64,000 bases of DNA from Asanoa hainanensis (GCF_900188485.1 NZ_FZPH01000012.1:1-64000); one strand, 5' to 3'; counted from the stretch's first letter, positions 1-9,678 are shown. Translations and numbers: made by a program. Notes: generated from the sequence alone by a model not told the origin.

Positions 1-120
1 GTATCCCACCCACACTTGTGTGGGGTAAGGCCCCCAGCTAGACCACTGGGTTGATAGGCAGGAAATGTAAGCCCGGTAACGGGTTCAGTTGACCTGTACT
101 AATAGGCCGAGGACTTGACC
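1..120 (+). rRNA. rrl: 23S ribosomal RNA, 3' end (partial)
   Basis: The first ~120 bases match the conserved 3' end of bacterial 23S rRNA, including the stretch reading CTGTACTAATAGGCCGAGG near 95-113, where the terminal helix closes. The rest of the gene lies left of the window. The spacer at 121-206 separates it from 5S and can fold around a central GACCG/CGGTC stem (about 171-187), as expected for rRNA processing. The exact 3' end is uncertain by a few bases. Confidence 0.93.
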
Positions 121-206
121 TACAAAGCTGCTACGCGTCCACTGTGCAACTCCCGGCAAACAAACACCCGAGACCGTTTCGGTCGGTTGTTTGATATGTC
201 GATAGA

Positions 207-323
207 GTTACGGCGGTCATGGCGGAGGGGAAACGCCCGGTCACATTCCGAACCCGGAAGCTAAGCCCTCCAGCGCCGATGGTACTGCACCCGGGAGGGT
301 GTGGGAGAGTAGGACACCGCCGG
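207..323 (+). rRNA. rrf: 5S ribosomal RNA
   Basis: The sequence has the actinobacterial 5S pattern: it starts GTTACGGCGGTCAT, carries the conserved CCGAACCCGGAAGCTAAGCC core near 246-265, and closes with GGACACCGCCGGAC that pairs with the 5' end. The length is about 117 nt. It is the last gene of the rRNA operon and is followed by a strong hairpin. Confidence 0.95.
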
Positions 324-333
324 ACAATCATTC

Positions 334-370
334 CAGTCAAGGGCCGACCCATAGGGGCGGCCCTTGACTG
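334..370 (+). terminator. rRNA operon terminator hairpin
   Basis: A perfect 13-bp stem pairs CAGTCAAGGGCCG (334-346) with CGGCCCTTGACTG (358-370), and the 11-nt loop can add three more pairs. It lies just after 5S. There is no T-run, as is common for GC-rich actinobacterial terminators. It separates the rRNA operon from the next gene, whose start is only about 40 nt further on. Confidence 0.8.
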
Positions 371-409
371 CATGTGCCGGCCAATCCGGCATCAGGAAGG
401 ATGTACCCC

Positions 410-2983
410 GTGAGTGCAGACCAGGGCGGCGACGCCCCTCGCGACCGCCGCGACGACGACCGCGGCGGCGAGGGCCGTTCCCGAGACCAAGGCGACCGGG
501 GTAACCGCGGCGACGACCGCGGCTCGCGTCCACGCCGTGACGGTGGCGACCGGCCGCAGGGTGACCGTGGCGGCTACCGCTCCGGAGGGTCCGGCGGCGC
601 CGGCCGCGGTGGCTACGGCGACCGCGGTGGCTACGGTGGCGGCGGTCGCAGCTACGGCAACCGCGACGACCGCGGTGGTGACCGTGGCGGCTACCGGTCC
701 GGCCCCCGCGAGGATCGGCCCTACCGGCCGAGCTCGGGCGACCGGCCGGGCTTCGGTGACCGCCGTGGCTCTGGCGACCGCCCGTACCGCGATGACCGTG
801 GCGGTGACCGCGGCGGCTTCCGGCCCCGCGACGATCGCGGCGGTGACCGTGGTGGCTACCGCTCGGGTCCGCCGCGTGACGGTGACCGCGGTGGCTTCCG
901 CCCGCGCGACGATCGCGGCAGCGACCGGGGTGGCTTCCGCCCGCGGGACGACCGTGGTGGCGACCGTCCGTCGTACCGCGACCGCGACGACCGTGGCGGT
1001 GACCGCGGCGGGTTCCGCTCCGGCCCTCCGCGTGACGGTGACCGCGGCGGCTTCCGCCCGCGCGACGACCGTGGTGGCTTCCGGCCCCGCGACGATCGCG
1101 GTGGCGACCGTGGCGGCTTCCGCTCCGGCCCGCGTGACGACCGCGGCGGCGACCGTGGTGGCTACCGCTCGGGTCCGCCGCGTGACGGTGACCGCGGTGG
1201 CTTCCGCCCGCGGGACGACCGTGGTGGCGACCGTCCGTCGTACCGCGACCGCGACGACCGTGGCGGTGACCGCGGCGGGTTCCGTTCCGGCCCGCGCGAG
1301 GGCGACCGGGGCGGCTTCCGCTCGGGCCCGCCGCGCGAGGGCGACCGCGGTGGCCGCTCCTACGGCGACCGCGACAACCGAGGCTTCCGCCCGCGGGACG
1401 ACCGTGGTGGCGACCGCCCGTCCTACCGCGACCGCGACGACCGTGGCGGCGACCGTGGTGGGTTCCGCGGCCGTGACGAGGGCTTCCGGCCCGGCCAGCG
1501 GGGCGACCGTCCGTCGTACCGCGACCGGGACGACCGCGGTGGCTTCCGCTCCGGCCCCGGCCAGCGCGGCGGCGACCGGCCCTCCTACCGCGACCGGGAC
1601 GACCGTGGCTCGCGTCCGGACGACCGCGGCGGCTTCCGCTCGGGTCCGCCGCGCGACGGCGACCGGGGCGGCTTCCGCCCCCGGGACGATCGGGGTGGCG
1701 ACCGTCCGTCGTACCGCGACCGCGACGACCGTGGTGGCGACCGGGGTGGGTTCCGCGGCCGCGACGACCGTGGGCCCAGGGACGACCGTGGCCCCCGCGA
1801 CGACGCTCGTGACGATCGCCCGACGACCAGCGGCGGTCCGCTGATCCCCGAGGACATCACCTCGAACGACCTGGACAAGGACGTTCGGGCCGAGCTGCTC
1901 GGGCTCAACCGGCCGGTGGCCGAGATCGTGGCGCGGCACCTGGTGGCGACCGGACGCATGATCGACGAGGACCCGGAGGAGGCGCTGGCGCACGCGCTGG
2001 CCGCCCGCAAGCTCGCCTCGCGGATCGCCGCGGTGCGGGAGGCGGTCGGACTGGCCGCGTACCACGCCGGTGAGTGGCAGACCGCGATCGGCGAGCTGCG
2101 CACGTACCACCGGATGACCGGGCGTCAGGACCACCTGGCCGTGCTCGCGGACTGCGAGCGTGCGCTCGGTCGGCCGGAGCGGGCGATCGACCTCTACCGG
2201 GGCGCCGATCGGGCCACGCTCGACAAGGCCGACGCCGTCGAGCTGCTCATCGTGGCCGCCGGCGCGCGTGGCGACCTCGGCCAGAAGGACGCCGCCGTCG
2301 CGATGCTCCAGGTCCGTGAGCTGACCAGCGGTCCCGAGGAGCCGTGGGCGGGGCGCCTGCGGTACGCCTACGCGGACGCGCTGCTGGCCGCCGACCGGCG
2401 GGACGAGGCACGCGAGTGGTTCGCCCGCGCGGCCGAGGCCGACGAGGACAACGAGACCGACGCGGCCGAGCGCCTGCTGGAGCTCGACGGCGTCACCATC
2501 GAGGGCGACGAGCAGGACGACGACGAGGCGGACGAGGCCGACGCCGCCCTAGCGGACGACGACGCCGCCGACGAGGACGCGATCCTCGACGACGGCGATG
2601 TCGATGAGGACGACGAGGACGAGGACGAGGACGAAGAACTCGAGCTCGACTCCGAAGGCCTCGCCGACGACGACGCCGCAGTGGACTCCGAGATCGACGA
2701 GGACGACGACGAGGACGAGGAAGACGACGATCTTCCCGCCGCGGTCGCCGGCGACCACTCGGTCGGCTCAGTGACCGACGGTCTGCCGCAGGAGACCGCG
2801 GACGACGACGTGGAGCTCGACCCGGCCGACGACGAGGACGAGAGCGTCGAGGTCGACGCCGAGGGCCAGCCGGACGAAGAGGTCCCGGTCGACGCGGAGA
2901 TCGACGCCGACCCGGATGCCGACCTCGACGCCGACGACCGCAAGGTCCTCCCCGAGATCGACGAGGCCGACGACAAGAAATGA
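410..2983 (+). CDS. Arg/Gly/Asp-repeat protein with TPR-like core and acidic tail
   Basis: This protein of about 857 residues has three unlike parts. Residues ~1-470 are low-complexity repeats built from RDDRGGDRGGF and DRPSYRD-like units, rich in Arg, Gly and Asp and recalling RGG RNA-binding regions. Residues ~477-700 form a helical domain with TPR-like pairs (for example AYHAGEWQTAIGELRTYH and ADALLAADRRDEAREWFARA). Residues ~700-857 are an Asp/Glu tail. GTG 410 is preferred because GGAAGG at 395-400 sits 9 nt upstream; ATG 401 or GTG 374 would only lengthen the N-terminus. The stop overlaps the start of the HAD phosphatase gene. No function is recognised; RNA or ribosome association is only a guess from composition and position next to the rRNA operon. 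Confidence 0.8.
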   Translation: MSADQGGDAPRDRRDDDRGGEGRSRDQGDRGNRGDDRGSRPRRDGGDRPQGDRGGYRSGGSGGAGRGGYGDRGGYGGGGRSYGNRDDRGGDRGGYRSGPREDRPYRPSSGDRPGFGDRRGSGDRPYRDDRGGDRGGFRPRDDRGGDRGGYRSGPPRDGDRGGFRPRDDRGSDRGGFRPRDDRGGDRPSYRDRDDRGGDRGGFRSGPPRDGDRGGFRPRDDRGGFRPRDDRGGDRGGFRSGPRDDRGGDRGGYRSGPPRDGDRGGFRPRDDRGGDRPSYRDRDDRGGDRGGFRSGPREGDRGGFRSGPPREGDRGGRSYGDRDNRGFRPRDDRGGDRPSYRDRDDRGGDRGGFRGRDEGFRPGQRGDRPSYRDRDDRGGFRSGPGQRGGDRPSYRDRDDRGSRPDDRGGFRSGPPRDGDRGGFRPRDDRGGDRPSYRDRDDRGGDRGGFRGRDDRGPRDDRGPRDDARDDRPTTSGGPLIPEDITSNDLDKDVRAELLGLNRPVAEIVARHLVATGRMIDEDPEEALAHALAARKLASRIAAVREAVGLAAYHAGEWQTAIGELRTYHRMTGRQDHLAVLADCERALGRPERAIDLYRGADRATLDKADAVELLIVAAGARGDLGQKDAAVAMLQVRELTSGPEEPWAGRLRYAYADALLAADRRDEAREWFARAAEADEDNETDAAERLLELDGVTIEGDEQDDDEADEADAALADDDAADEDAILDDGDVDEDDEDEDEDEELELDSEGLADDDAAVDSEIDEDDDEDEEDDDLPAAVAGDHSVGSVTDGLPQETADDDVELDPADDEDESVEVDAEGQPDEEVPVDAEIDADPDADLDADDRKVLPEIDEADDKK
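560..1800 (+). repeat. Degenerate coding repeats (RDDRGGDRGGF units)
   Basis: Inside the first gene, blocks encoding GGFRPRDDRGGDRPSYRD and DRGGDRGGFRSGP recur many times in changing order, with near-identical DNA copies (for example around 945-1020, 1205-1285 and 1395-1460). The unit length is a multiple of three, so the frame stays open. Such a tract can change in length by slippage or recombination and is prone to assembly error. Confidence 0.8.
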
Positions 2984-3981
2984 GCACCTCGCCACCGGCG
3001 TCGGGCCGGCTCGCGGACGCGTACGACCTCGTGATCTTTGATCTCGACGGGGTCATCTACCTGTCCGACAAGGCCGTGCCCGGCGCGGTGGACGCGGTCC
3101 AACGGCTGCACGAGCAGGGCCGGTCGATCGCGTACGCGACGAACAACGCGAGCCGGCGCGCGGCCGAGGTCGCCGACCTGCTCCGTGGGCTCGGCGTCCC
3201 GGCCGAGGCCGAGGAGGTGCTGACCTCCGCGGCGGCCGCCGCCCGGCGGCTGGCCGACCGGCTCGAGCCCGGCGCCCGGGTGCTGGTCGTCGGGGCCGAG
3301 GCGCTCCGCCAGGAGGTCTTCGACTGCGGCCTCACCCCGGTCAGCAGCGCGGACGACCAGCCGGTGGCGGTCGTGCAGGGCTACGGGCGGGACGTCGGCT
3401 GGGTGATCCTGGCCGAGGCCGCCCTGGCCGTACGCGCGGGTGCGCTCTGGATCGCCACCAACACCGACCGCACGCTGCCCAGCCCGCGCGGCGCCTTGCC
3501 CGGCAACGGCTCGCTGGTGGCCGTGCTGCGCACCGCGCTGGACCGCGAGCCCGACGAGGTGATCGGCAAGCCCGAGGCGGTGCTCTTCGAGGAGGCCGTC
3601 AAGCGGGAGGCCGCCGGCCGGCCGGTGGTGGTCGGCGACCGGCTGGACACCGACATCGAGGGCGCGGTCCGGGCCGGGCTGGACAGCCTGCTCGTGCTCA
3701 CCGGGGTCAGCCAGCCCCGCGACCTGGTCGCGGCGGAGCCGCACCGGCGACCGACCTACGTCGCCAAGGACCTGGCCGGGCTGTTCGACGACGTGGAGAC
3801 GCTGGCGATCAGCGCCGAGGGCACCGGCTGGCACGTCACCGACGGCCGGCTCGACGGCCACGGCGACGCGATGGCCGCTTTGCGCACCATCTGCGCCGCA
3901 GCCTGGGCCGGCACGGACGTCAGCGACATCCGAGGCGCCACCGACGAGGCCACCACCGCCCTGCGTGAGCTGGGAATCTAG
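2980..3981 (+). CDS. HAD-IIA family phosphatase (possible glycerol-3-phosphate phosphatase)
   Basis: The 333-residue protein has the HAD signatures: DLDGV at residues 21-25 with the nucleophile Asp21 and the acid/base Asp23, TNN at 54-56, a GKPE lysine near 191 and the GDRLDTDI metal motif near 218. The spacing fits subclass IIA with a C2 cap between motifs II and III. ATG overlaps the previous stop by 4 nt (ATGA). The M. tuberculosis gene in the equivalent place, Rv1692, is a glycerol-3-phosphate phosphatase, so that substrate is plausible here, but this rests on position and family, not on a substrate motif. Confidence 0.88.
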   Translation: MSTSPPASGRLADAYDLVIFDLDGVIYLSDKAVPGAVDAVQRLHEQGRSIAYATNNASRRAAEVADLLRGLGVPAEAEEVLTSAAAAARRLADRLEPGARVLVVGAEALRQEVFDCGLTPVSSADDQPVAVVQGYGRDVGWVILAEAALAVRAGALWIATNTDRTLPSPRGALPGNGSLVAVLRTALDREPDEVIGKPEAVLFEEAVKREAAGRPVVVGDRLDTDIEGAVRAGLDSLLVLTGVSQPRDLVAAEPHRRPTYVAKDLAGLFDDVETLAISAEGTGWHVTDGRLDGHGDAMAALRTICAAAWAGTDVSDIRGATDEATTALRELGI

Positions 3982-4313
3982 AGCAGCTTGCGCAGTTTGA
4001 GCAGGTCGAACGGGTTGGCCTTGATGCGCATCTGACCGCTCGCGAGGGCGCGGGCGAAGTCGAGGTCGCCCCGGACCAGCGCGAGGAAGTCGTCGCTCTT
4101 CAGCGTCAGCGCGATCTTGGCTTTCGGGTCGTCGCCGTCGGTGATGTCGACCAGTTGCCCGTTGTGCAGCCGGCCGTGGAAGGCGGCGCCCAGGTCGGTC
4201 AGTCGACAGGCCACGGTGCGCTCGAGATCGAGGCGGCTCTGCGCGTCGGCATTGCCGGCGAGCCTTGCCGCGAGCTCGTGCATCGCGTCCCGACACTCGT
4301 CAACGGTGGCCAA
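3978..4313 (-). CDS. SCP2 sterol-binding-domain-like protein
   Basis: A short 111-residue protein whose body (DGDDPKAKIALTLKSDDFLAL, then RGDLDFARALASGQMRI and NPFDLLKLRKLL) has the pattern of the SCP-2 domain, a small lipid-binding fold. I chose TTG at 4311-4313, giving MATVDECRDAMHEL, because a purine-rich GGGGAGCAGGGG ribosome site precedes it; ATG further in would remove part of the first helix. It converges on the HAD gene with a 4-nt overlap and is divergent from the phasin-like gene. The ligand is unknown. Confidence 0.8.
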   Translation of the reverse strand: MATVDECRDAMHELAARLAGNADAQSRLDLERTVACRLTDLGAAFHGRLHNGQLVDITDGDDPKAKIALTLKSDDFLALVRGDLDFARALASGQMRIKANPFDLLKLRKLL

Positions 4314-4449
4314 ACCCCTGCTCCCCTCGCGCCACGTGATCTCCGGGCACGGTACCGCACAAGGCCGACATAGGCGCCCGGTAGCGTGGAGCCGAGGCCC
4401 GTGGATTTCCCCCGTCGGGCGCGGAGCTGAGCCGGAGAGGACGCAGACG

Positions 4450-5106
4450 ATGCAGGACGCGTGGCGGGCATACCTGGAGCTGGCCCTCGGCGCGACGGAG
4501 ACGTCGCGGAAGAAGGCCGAGAAGGTCGCCCGCAAGCTCGTCGGCAAGGGCGGCGCCACCGCGGCACAGCTGACCGCGATCGCCGAGGAGATGGTCACCA
4601 CCAGCGCGGCCAACCGCGAGGCGCTGGTCAAGCTGATCCGCTTCGAGATCGACAAGACGCTCGGCCGGGTGGGCCTGGCCACTGCGGAGGAGGTCGCCGA
4701 CCTCAACACGCGGGTACGCGACCTCGAGGTCGAGCTCCGCGCCGAGCGCGCGCGGGCCGACGCCGCCGAGGCGATCGCCGACGCGCCGGCCACCAGCGCC
4801 GCGCCCGCGACGACCGCGCCGGCGAAGAAGACGGTCGCGAAGAAGACCGCGGCCAAGAAGGCCGCCGCGTCGATCGCCGACGACCTCGCCGCCGCCGAGC
4901 CGGTCGCCACCCCGGCGCCCGCCCCGGCGAAGAAGGTCGCGGCGAAGAAGACGGCCACCAAGGCCACGGCGGCGAAGTCCGCGCCCACCAAGGCGACCGC
5001 GACCAAGGCGACCGCGACCAAGGCCACCGCCACCAAGACCGTCGCGAAGAAGACCGCGGCCAAGAAGGCCGCCGGGCCGGCCAAGAAGGCGGGTGGTACC
5101 GCATGA
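4450..5106 (+). CDS. Phasin-like coiled-coil protein with histone-H1-like Lys/Ala tail
   Basis: The 218-residue protein has a helical N-terminal half (~1-110) with phasin/PhaF-like features (AYLELALGATETSRKKAEKVARKL and a coiled coil near VADLNTRVRDLEVELRAERARA). The C-terminal half is made of KKTVAKKTAAKKAAA and KATATKATATK repeats like the tail of histone H1 and AlgP/PhaF proteins. Known family members coat polyester granules and can contact DNA; both roles are possible here. GGAGAGG at about 4434-4440 supports ATG 4450. A TAGCGT -10-like hexamer lies near 4382. Its last base overlaps the next start. Confidence 0.8.
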   Translation: MQDAWRAYLELALGATETSRKKAEKVARKLVGKGGATAAQLTAIAEEMVTTSAANREALVKLIRFEIDKTLGRVGLATAEEVADLNTRVRDLEVELRAERARADAAEAIADAPATSAAPATTAPAKKTVAKKTAAKKAAASIADDLAAAEPVATPAPAPAKKVAAKKTATKATAAKSAPTKATATKATATKATATKTVAKKTAAKKAAGPAKKAGGTA

Positions 5107-5333
5107 CAGCTCCCGTTCCGAACCCCGGGATGTTCGCCCGGGTCGCTCCGGCCGCACCGCAGCCGGTCGAGCTCACGCCGCCGGCCGACGGCATGTCGGG
5201 CCACCCGGCCGTCGACGCCGCGATCCGGTCGATGACCAACGCGGCCGAGCTGTCGCCGGCCGACCAGATCGCCGAGTACGAGGCGGCCTACCGCACCCTG
5301 CGGGAGACGCTCGCCACCATCGACCAGGCCTGA
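5103..5333 (+). CDS. Small conserved-type protein of unknown function
   Basis: A 76-residue protein with a Pro/Val-rich first third (ELTPPADG) and a helical end containing SPADQIAEYEAAYRTLRETL. The start overlaps the previous stop as ATGA, so translation is probably coupled to the phasin-like gene, and it sits 12 nt before tlyA. Rv1693 of M. tuberculosis is also a very small gene just before tlyA, which suggests a conserved but unassigned role. No known domain is recognised. Confidence 0.75.
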   Translation: MTAPVPNPGMFARVAPAAPQPVELTPPADGMSGHPAVDAAIRSMTNAAELSPADQIAEYEAAYRTLRETLATIDQA

Positions 5334-5345
5334 GCCGCACTGGTC

Positions 5346-6163
<818 letters not shown>

Positions 6164-6167
<4 letters not shown>

Positions 6168-7051
6168 GCAGGGTCGCCCTGCTGGTCACCCACACCGGGC
6201 GGCGGCGGAGCACCGAGCACGCCCGTACCGTGGCCAATGACCTGATCCGGGCCGGCTTCGAGGTGCGCGTGGTCGCCGACGAGGCCGACGACCTCGAGGT
6301 GCCCGGCGTGGTGCCGCGCAGCGACATCGACGCTGCAGACGGCGCGGAGATCGTGTTCGCGCTCGGTGGTGACGGCACCTTCCTGCGTGCCGCCGAGCTC
6401 GCCCGCCCGGCGAAGGCCCCGCTGCTCGGCATCAACCTCGGCAAGGTCGGCTTCCTGGCCGAGGCCGAGATCGACGACATCGACCAGGCGGTCCGCGACG
6501 TGGTCAACCGTGACTACACCGTGGACGAACGGCTCACGCTGGACGTGCGGGCGGAGCTCACGCCCGGCGGCGAGGTGGTCGAGTCGTGGGCGCTCAACGA
6601 GATCAGCGTCGAGAAGGGCCAGCGGGCGCAGATGCTCGAGCTGCTGGTCGACGTCGACGGGCGACCGCTGTCCCGCTACGGCTGTGACGGCGTGGTCTGT
6701 GCGACACCCACCGGTTCGACCGCGTACGCGTTCTCCGCCGGCGGCCCCGTCGTCTGGCCGGAGGTCGAGGCGCTGCTGCTGGTGCCGATCAGCGCGCACG
6801 CCCTGTTCAGCAAGCCGTTGGTGACCGCGCCGACCTCGACGTTCACCATCACCGTCGACCCGTTCACCAACCTCGCGGTGCTCTGCTGCGACGGCCGCCG
6901 CGTCTACGACCTGCCGCCCGGCGCCCAGATCAGCGTCCAGCGGGGGACGCTGCCGGTGCGCATCGTCCGGCTGCGCCCGCGCCCGTTCACGGACCGCCTG
7001 GTGGCCAAGTTCGGCCTGCCGGTCGACGGCTGGCGCGGCGCCAAAATCTAG
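6164..7051 (+). CDS. nadK: NAD kinase
   Basis: The 295-residue protein phosphorylates NAD to NADP with ATP (or polyphosphate). It has the diagnostic GGDGTFLRA motif near residues 68-76, the NLGKVGFLAE segment, the NE of ALNEISV, and the DGVVCATPTGSTAYAFSAGGP substrate-binding block. ATG overlaps the tlyA stop (ATGA). In M. tuberculosis the order tlyA-nadK-recN is the same, although here two glycosyltransferase genes on the other strand come between nadK and recN. Its 3' end overlaps the convergent gene by 4 nt. Confidence 0.95.
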
Positions 7052-8478
7052 GCCAAGGCGTCCGGCGGGATCGACGGCCAGGTGGCCGACGAGTTGCGCA
7101 GGAAGTAGTCCTCGCCCGGGTCCCAGGTGTGTCCGGTGGCCCGCCGGTGGTAGACGTAGCCCAGCGGATGCGTGCGGTAGATCGTGCCGCCCGCCCGGTT
7201 GAGGCGCTGGATCAGCCCGAGGTCGACGGAGCGGGGCACCGGCCGCCAGCCGCCGACCGCCTCGAGGTCGCCCTTCGAGAGCAGCATCGTGCCGCCGGAG
7301 ACCATCTCGCCGAACGCCTCCGGCACGCCCGAGCGGCGCCGCAGGACGGTGCCGCGGTCCTCCAGGAAGACGAGCTCGCTGCCCTTGCCGACCAGCGTCG
7401 CGCCGGAGTAGTGCCGGGCCAGCACCAGGTCCCAGACGTGCTCCGGGCCGTACGTGTCGTCGTCGTCCACCTTGGTCACCAGCGTGCCGCCGGCACGCGC
7501 GGTGGCCAGCCCGAGGACCGTGCCGAAGCTGGTGTCGGCCGGCACCTCGATGAGCTGGTGCGGCCGGCCGGCCGGCGCCACGGCCAGGTCCGGCGGCGCG
7601 GGCACGCCGTGCAGACAGATCACGATCTCCAGCCGCGGGTACGTCTGGGCGGCGAGCATCGCGAGCACCGGACCGAGCAGCTCGGGGCGGCGGGTGGCCA
7701 GGATGGCGGTGACCGCCGGCGGCTCGCCGAGCCCGGCCGCGTGGTGGCGCAGCGCTGCCCGGCGCTGCCGCACGCTGCGCGCCTCGACCGCGAGCGGGTC
7801 CGGTCCCGGCAAAGGTTCGTCGAGGACGGCCCGTAGGTCGGGTGCGAGCGCGGCCCGGGTTGTCACCGGGACGGCGGACGCGTCGACCAGCACGCCGGTC
7901 GCGCACAGCGCGGCGAGCGCGGCCGGCCCGACGCGTGCCCCCACGGTGGCCGTGGCGGCGCCGCGGAGCCGGGCCAGGGTCGCGGCGTCGAACGTGGGGG
8001 AGTCGAGCACGAGTCGGGGCGCGTCCGGGCGGTAGGCGGCCGGGCGGCGGCCGCGCGGGTTGACCCGGGTGGCGTCGAACCGCACCGGGTCGGCCACCAC
8101 CGGCGCCGCCCGGGGCCACGGGTCGCTCGGGGCGAGCGCGGTCAGCGCGGTGCGGATCGCGTCACCGAGGGGCACCGGCTTGGCGTAGCGCAGCGAGACG
8201 ACGGCCGAGCCGCGCCGCAGGTGCGGGCGGGCGACCCGGTGCCGGACCAGGTGCCGGGCCGGCGCGACCGGTGCCGACCACGGCGTGTGCCGCCAGTACG
8301 CGACCATCACCCGGACCCGGGTGGCGGGCTCGGCCGCGAAGGGGCCGGCCGCCACGTCGCGGAGCTGGTCGACGGAGCCGGCGACGACGAGGGCGGTGGT
8401 GCCCAGCCGGACCACCCGGGTGCCGACCGCTCCGGCCAGCCGTTCGGGCGCCGAGGCGCGCAGCGCCGCGGAGATCAA
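7048..8478 (-). CDS. Two-part glycosyltransferase: unknown N-terminal domain plus GT2
   Basis: The 476-residue protein carries a GT-A/GT2 catalytic domain in its second half (~240-476): PPAVTAILATRRPELLGPVLAML, EIVICLHG, then the acidic KVDDDDTYGPEHV motif that would bind metal and the nucleotide sugar. Residues ~1-230 match nothing I recognise. The start is read as TTG 8478, whose TTGA overlaps the stop of the upstream glycosyltransferase, so the two are translationally coupled. No membrane segments are seen, so it probably works in the cytoplasm on a glycan, teichoic acid or glycoprotein; the acceptor is unknown. Confidence 0.78.
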   Translation of the reverse strand: MISAALRASAPERLAGAVGTRVVRLGTTALVVAGSVDQLRDVAAGPFAAEPATRVRVMVAYWRHTPWSAPVAPARHLVRHRVARPHLRRGSAVVSLRYAKPVPLGDAIRTALTALAPSDPWPRAAPVVADPVRFDATRVNPRGRRPAAYRPDAPRLVLDSPTFDAATLARLRGAATATVGARVGPAALAALCATGVLVDASAVPVTTRAALAPDLRAVLDEPLPGPDPLAVEARSVRQRRAALRHHAAGLGEPPAVTAILATRRPELLGPVLAMLAAQTYPRLEIVICLHGVPAPPDLAVAPAGRPHQLIEVPADTSFGTVLGLATARAGGTLVTKVDDDDTYGPEHVWDLVLARHYSGATLVGKGSELVFLEDRGTVLRRRSGVPEAFGEMVSGGTMLLSKGDLEAVGGWRPVPRSVDLGLIQRLNRAGGTIYRTHPLGYVYHRRATGHTWDPGEDYFLRNSSATWPSIPPDALA

Positions 8479-9521
8479 CCGGAGACCGTCTCGCGCTGCG
8501 GTGGTGCGGACGTGGGCGCGACGGGGGCGGGCCGGCGGCCGCCGGAGAGCCGCTTGCGCACGTTCCAGGCGGCCATCAGGCCCTCGTAGAGGTTGTAGGC
8601 ACCCGCGGCCACCAGACGCTGCTTGACGCCCTCGTTGCCACCCGGCATCGGGGCGCCGGCGGTCGGCTCGTGCCGACGGTACTGGGCGCTCACTCGTAGA
8701 AAATACGCCCGCCGGCGGCTGCGCGCGATTCTTTGCTCGTGTCCGAGGACCTGGAGGCAGTGCCAGATCATCCGACGGAAGACGGCCGGGCGGGCGGCGG
8801 CGTACCGGTCGGGATCGGCGTCCATGAACGCGAACACCCGGTCCCACTGGAGGAACACGTCGAAGTGCCGTTCGTCGACGGTACGGGTGATCTGCCGGTC
8901 GCGCTGGCGGTAGGCGTAGCAGTCCCGGTCCAGCAGCACGATCCGCTCGGCGGCCAGCAGGGCGGGCAATACGAACGCGACGTCCTCGTACCAGCCCGTC
9001 GGGAAGGCCACCGGCAGCGCCGAACGCCGGAAGATCTTGGTGCAGGCCAGCCAGAGGTGCTCGACGAGCCGGGGCGCGGTGGCCAGGGTGACCGGGCGGT
9101 CGGTCCGGACGTCGGCCTCCACCCCGGGCAGGTGGGTCTCCACCCGGCCGTCCGAGTAGACGCGCCCGTACCCGAGGACCAGCACGTCGGGATCGGTGGC
9201 GCGCAACCGCTCGGTGGCGGCCGCGATGCTGCCGGCCGGCAGCCAGTCGTCGCTGTCGACGAACCAGACGAACTCACCGGTCGCCGCCGCGAGGCCGGCG
9301 TTGCGGGCGGCGCCCAGACCCGAGTTGCGCGCGAGAGTGACCACCCGCAGGCGGTCGTCGCGGGCCGCGTAGTCGGCGAGGATCGCGGCGCATCCGTCGT
9401 CGGAGGCGTCGTCGACGGCGACCACCTCGAGGTCGCCGGGCTGCCCGAGCACCGAGTCCAGACAGTCCGCGAGGTAGGCCTCCACCCGGTAGACCGGGAT
9501 GACGACGCTGATCAGAGCCAT
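8475..9521 (-). CDS. Family 2 glycosyltransferase
   Basis: The 348-residue protein opens with the GT2 signature ISVVIPVYRVEAYLADCLDSV, then VVAVDDASDDG and RNSGLGAARNAGL, and has the DxD-type VDSDDW motif near residue 92. The C-terminal part is basic and resembles teichoic-acid or wall-glycan glycerol/sugar transferases of the TagF/GT2 kind. It is first in a two-gene minus-strand operon and divergent from recN across a 165-bp gap. The donor and acceptor cannot be told from sequence. Confidence 0.85.
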   Translation of the reverse strand: MALISVVIPVYRVEAYLADCLDSVLGQPGDLEVVAVDDASDDGCAAILADYAARDDRLRVVTLARNSGLGAARNAGLAAATGEFVWFVDSDDWLPAGSIAAATERLRATDPDVLVLGYGRVYSDGRVETHLPGVEADVRTDRPVTLATAPRLVEHLWLACTKIFRRSALPVAFPTGWYEDVAFVLPALLAAERIVLLDRDCYAYRQRDRQITRTVDERHFDVFLQWDRVFAFMDADPDRYAAARPAVFRRMIWHCLQVLGHEQRIARSRRRAYFLRVSAQYRRHEPTAGAPMPGGNEGVKQRLVAAGAYNLYEGLMAAWNVRKRLSGGRRPAPVAPTSAPPQRETVSG

Positions 9522-9655
9522 AACGCCAGAGCATCCGCAACCAGCCCGGCCCCGCCGTGAGCGCCAGACGAACGGCGGATGACGAACCGACTGCCAAACG
9601 GTTTACCGGCATAGTGGGGTACCACTTTCGGCGACCCGCGGGCGCGGCTGGTCAA

Positions 9656-9678
9656 CTGTCGGACCCCGCTACTACTGT
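9656..9678 (+). promoter_or_regulatory. Possible RecA-independent DNA-damage promoter of recN
   Basis: CTGTCGGAC (9656-9664), 8 nt, then TACTGT (9673-9678) partly fits the actinobacterial RecA-independent damage promoter tTGTCRGTG-N8-TAnnnT, with TGTCRG and TAnnnT kept at the right spacing and three positions different. The -10-like TACTGT ends 8 nt before GTG 9687, and no ribosome site precedes that codon, so the message may be leaderless. Confidence 0.4.

Noticed and set aside
560-1800. Possible CRISPR-like or satellite array
   Set aside because: The repeats are contiguous, coding and degenerate, with no unique spacers of constant size.
392-2134. Long minus-strand frame opposite the first gene (and parallel + frames)
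   Set aside because: The repeat DNA lacks stops in several frames. The antisense product is Val/Ala/Thr-rich junk without domain features, while the chosen frame has a TPR core and overlaps properly with the next gene.
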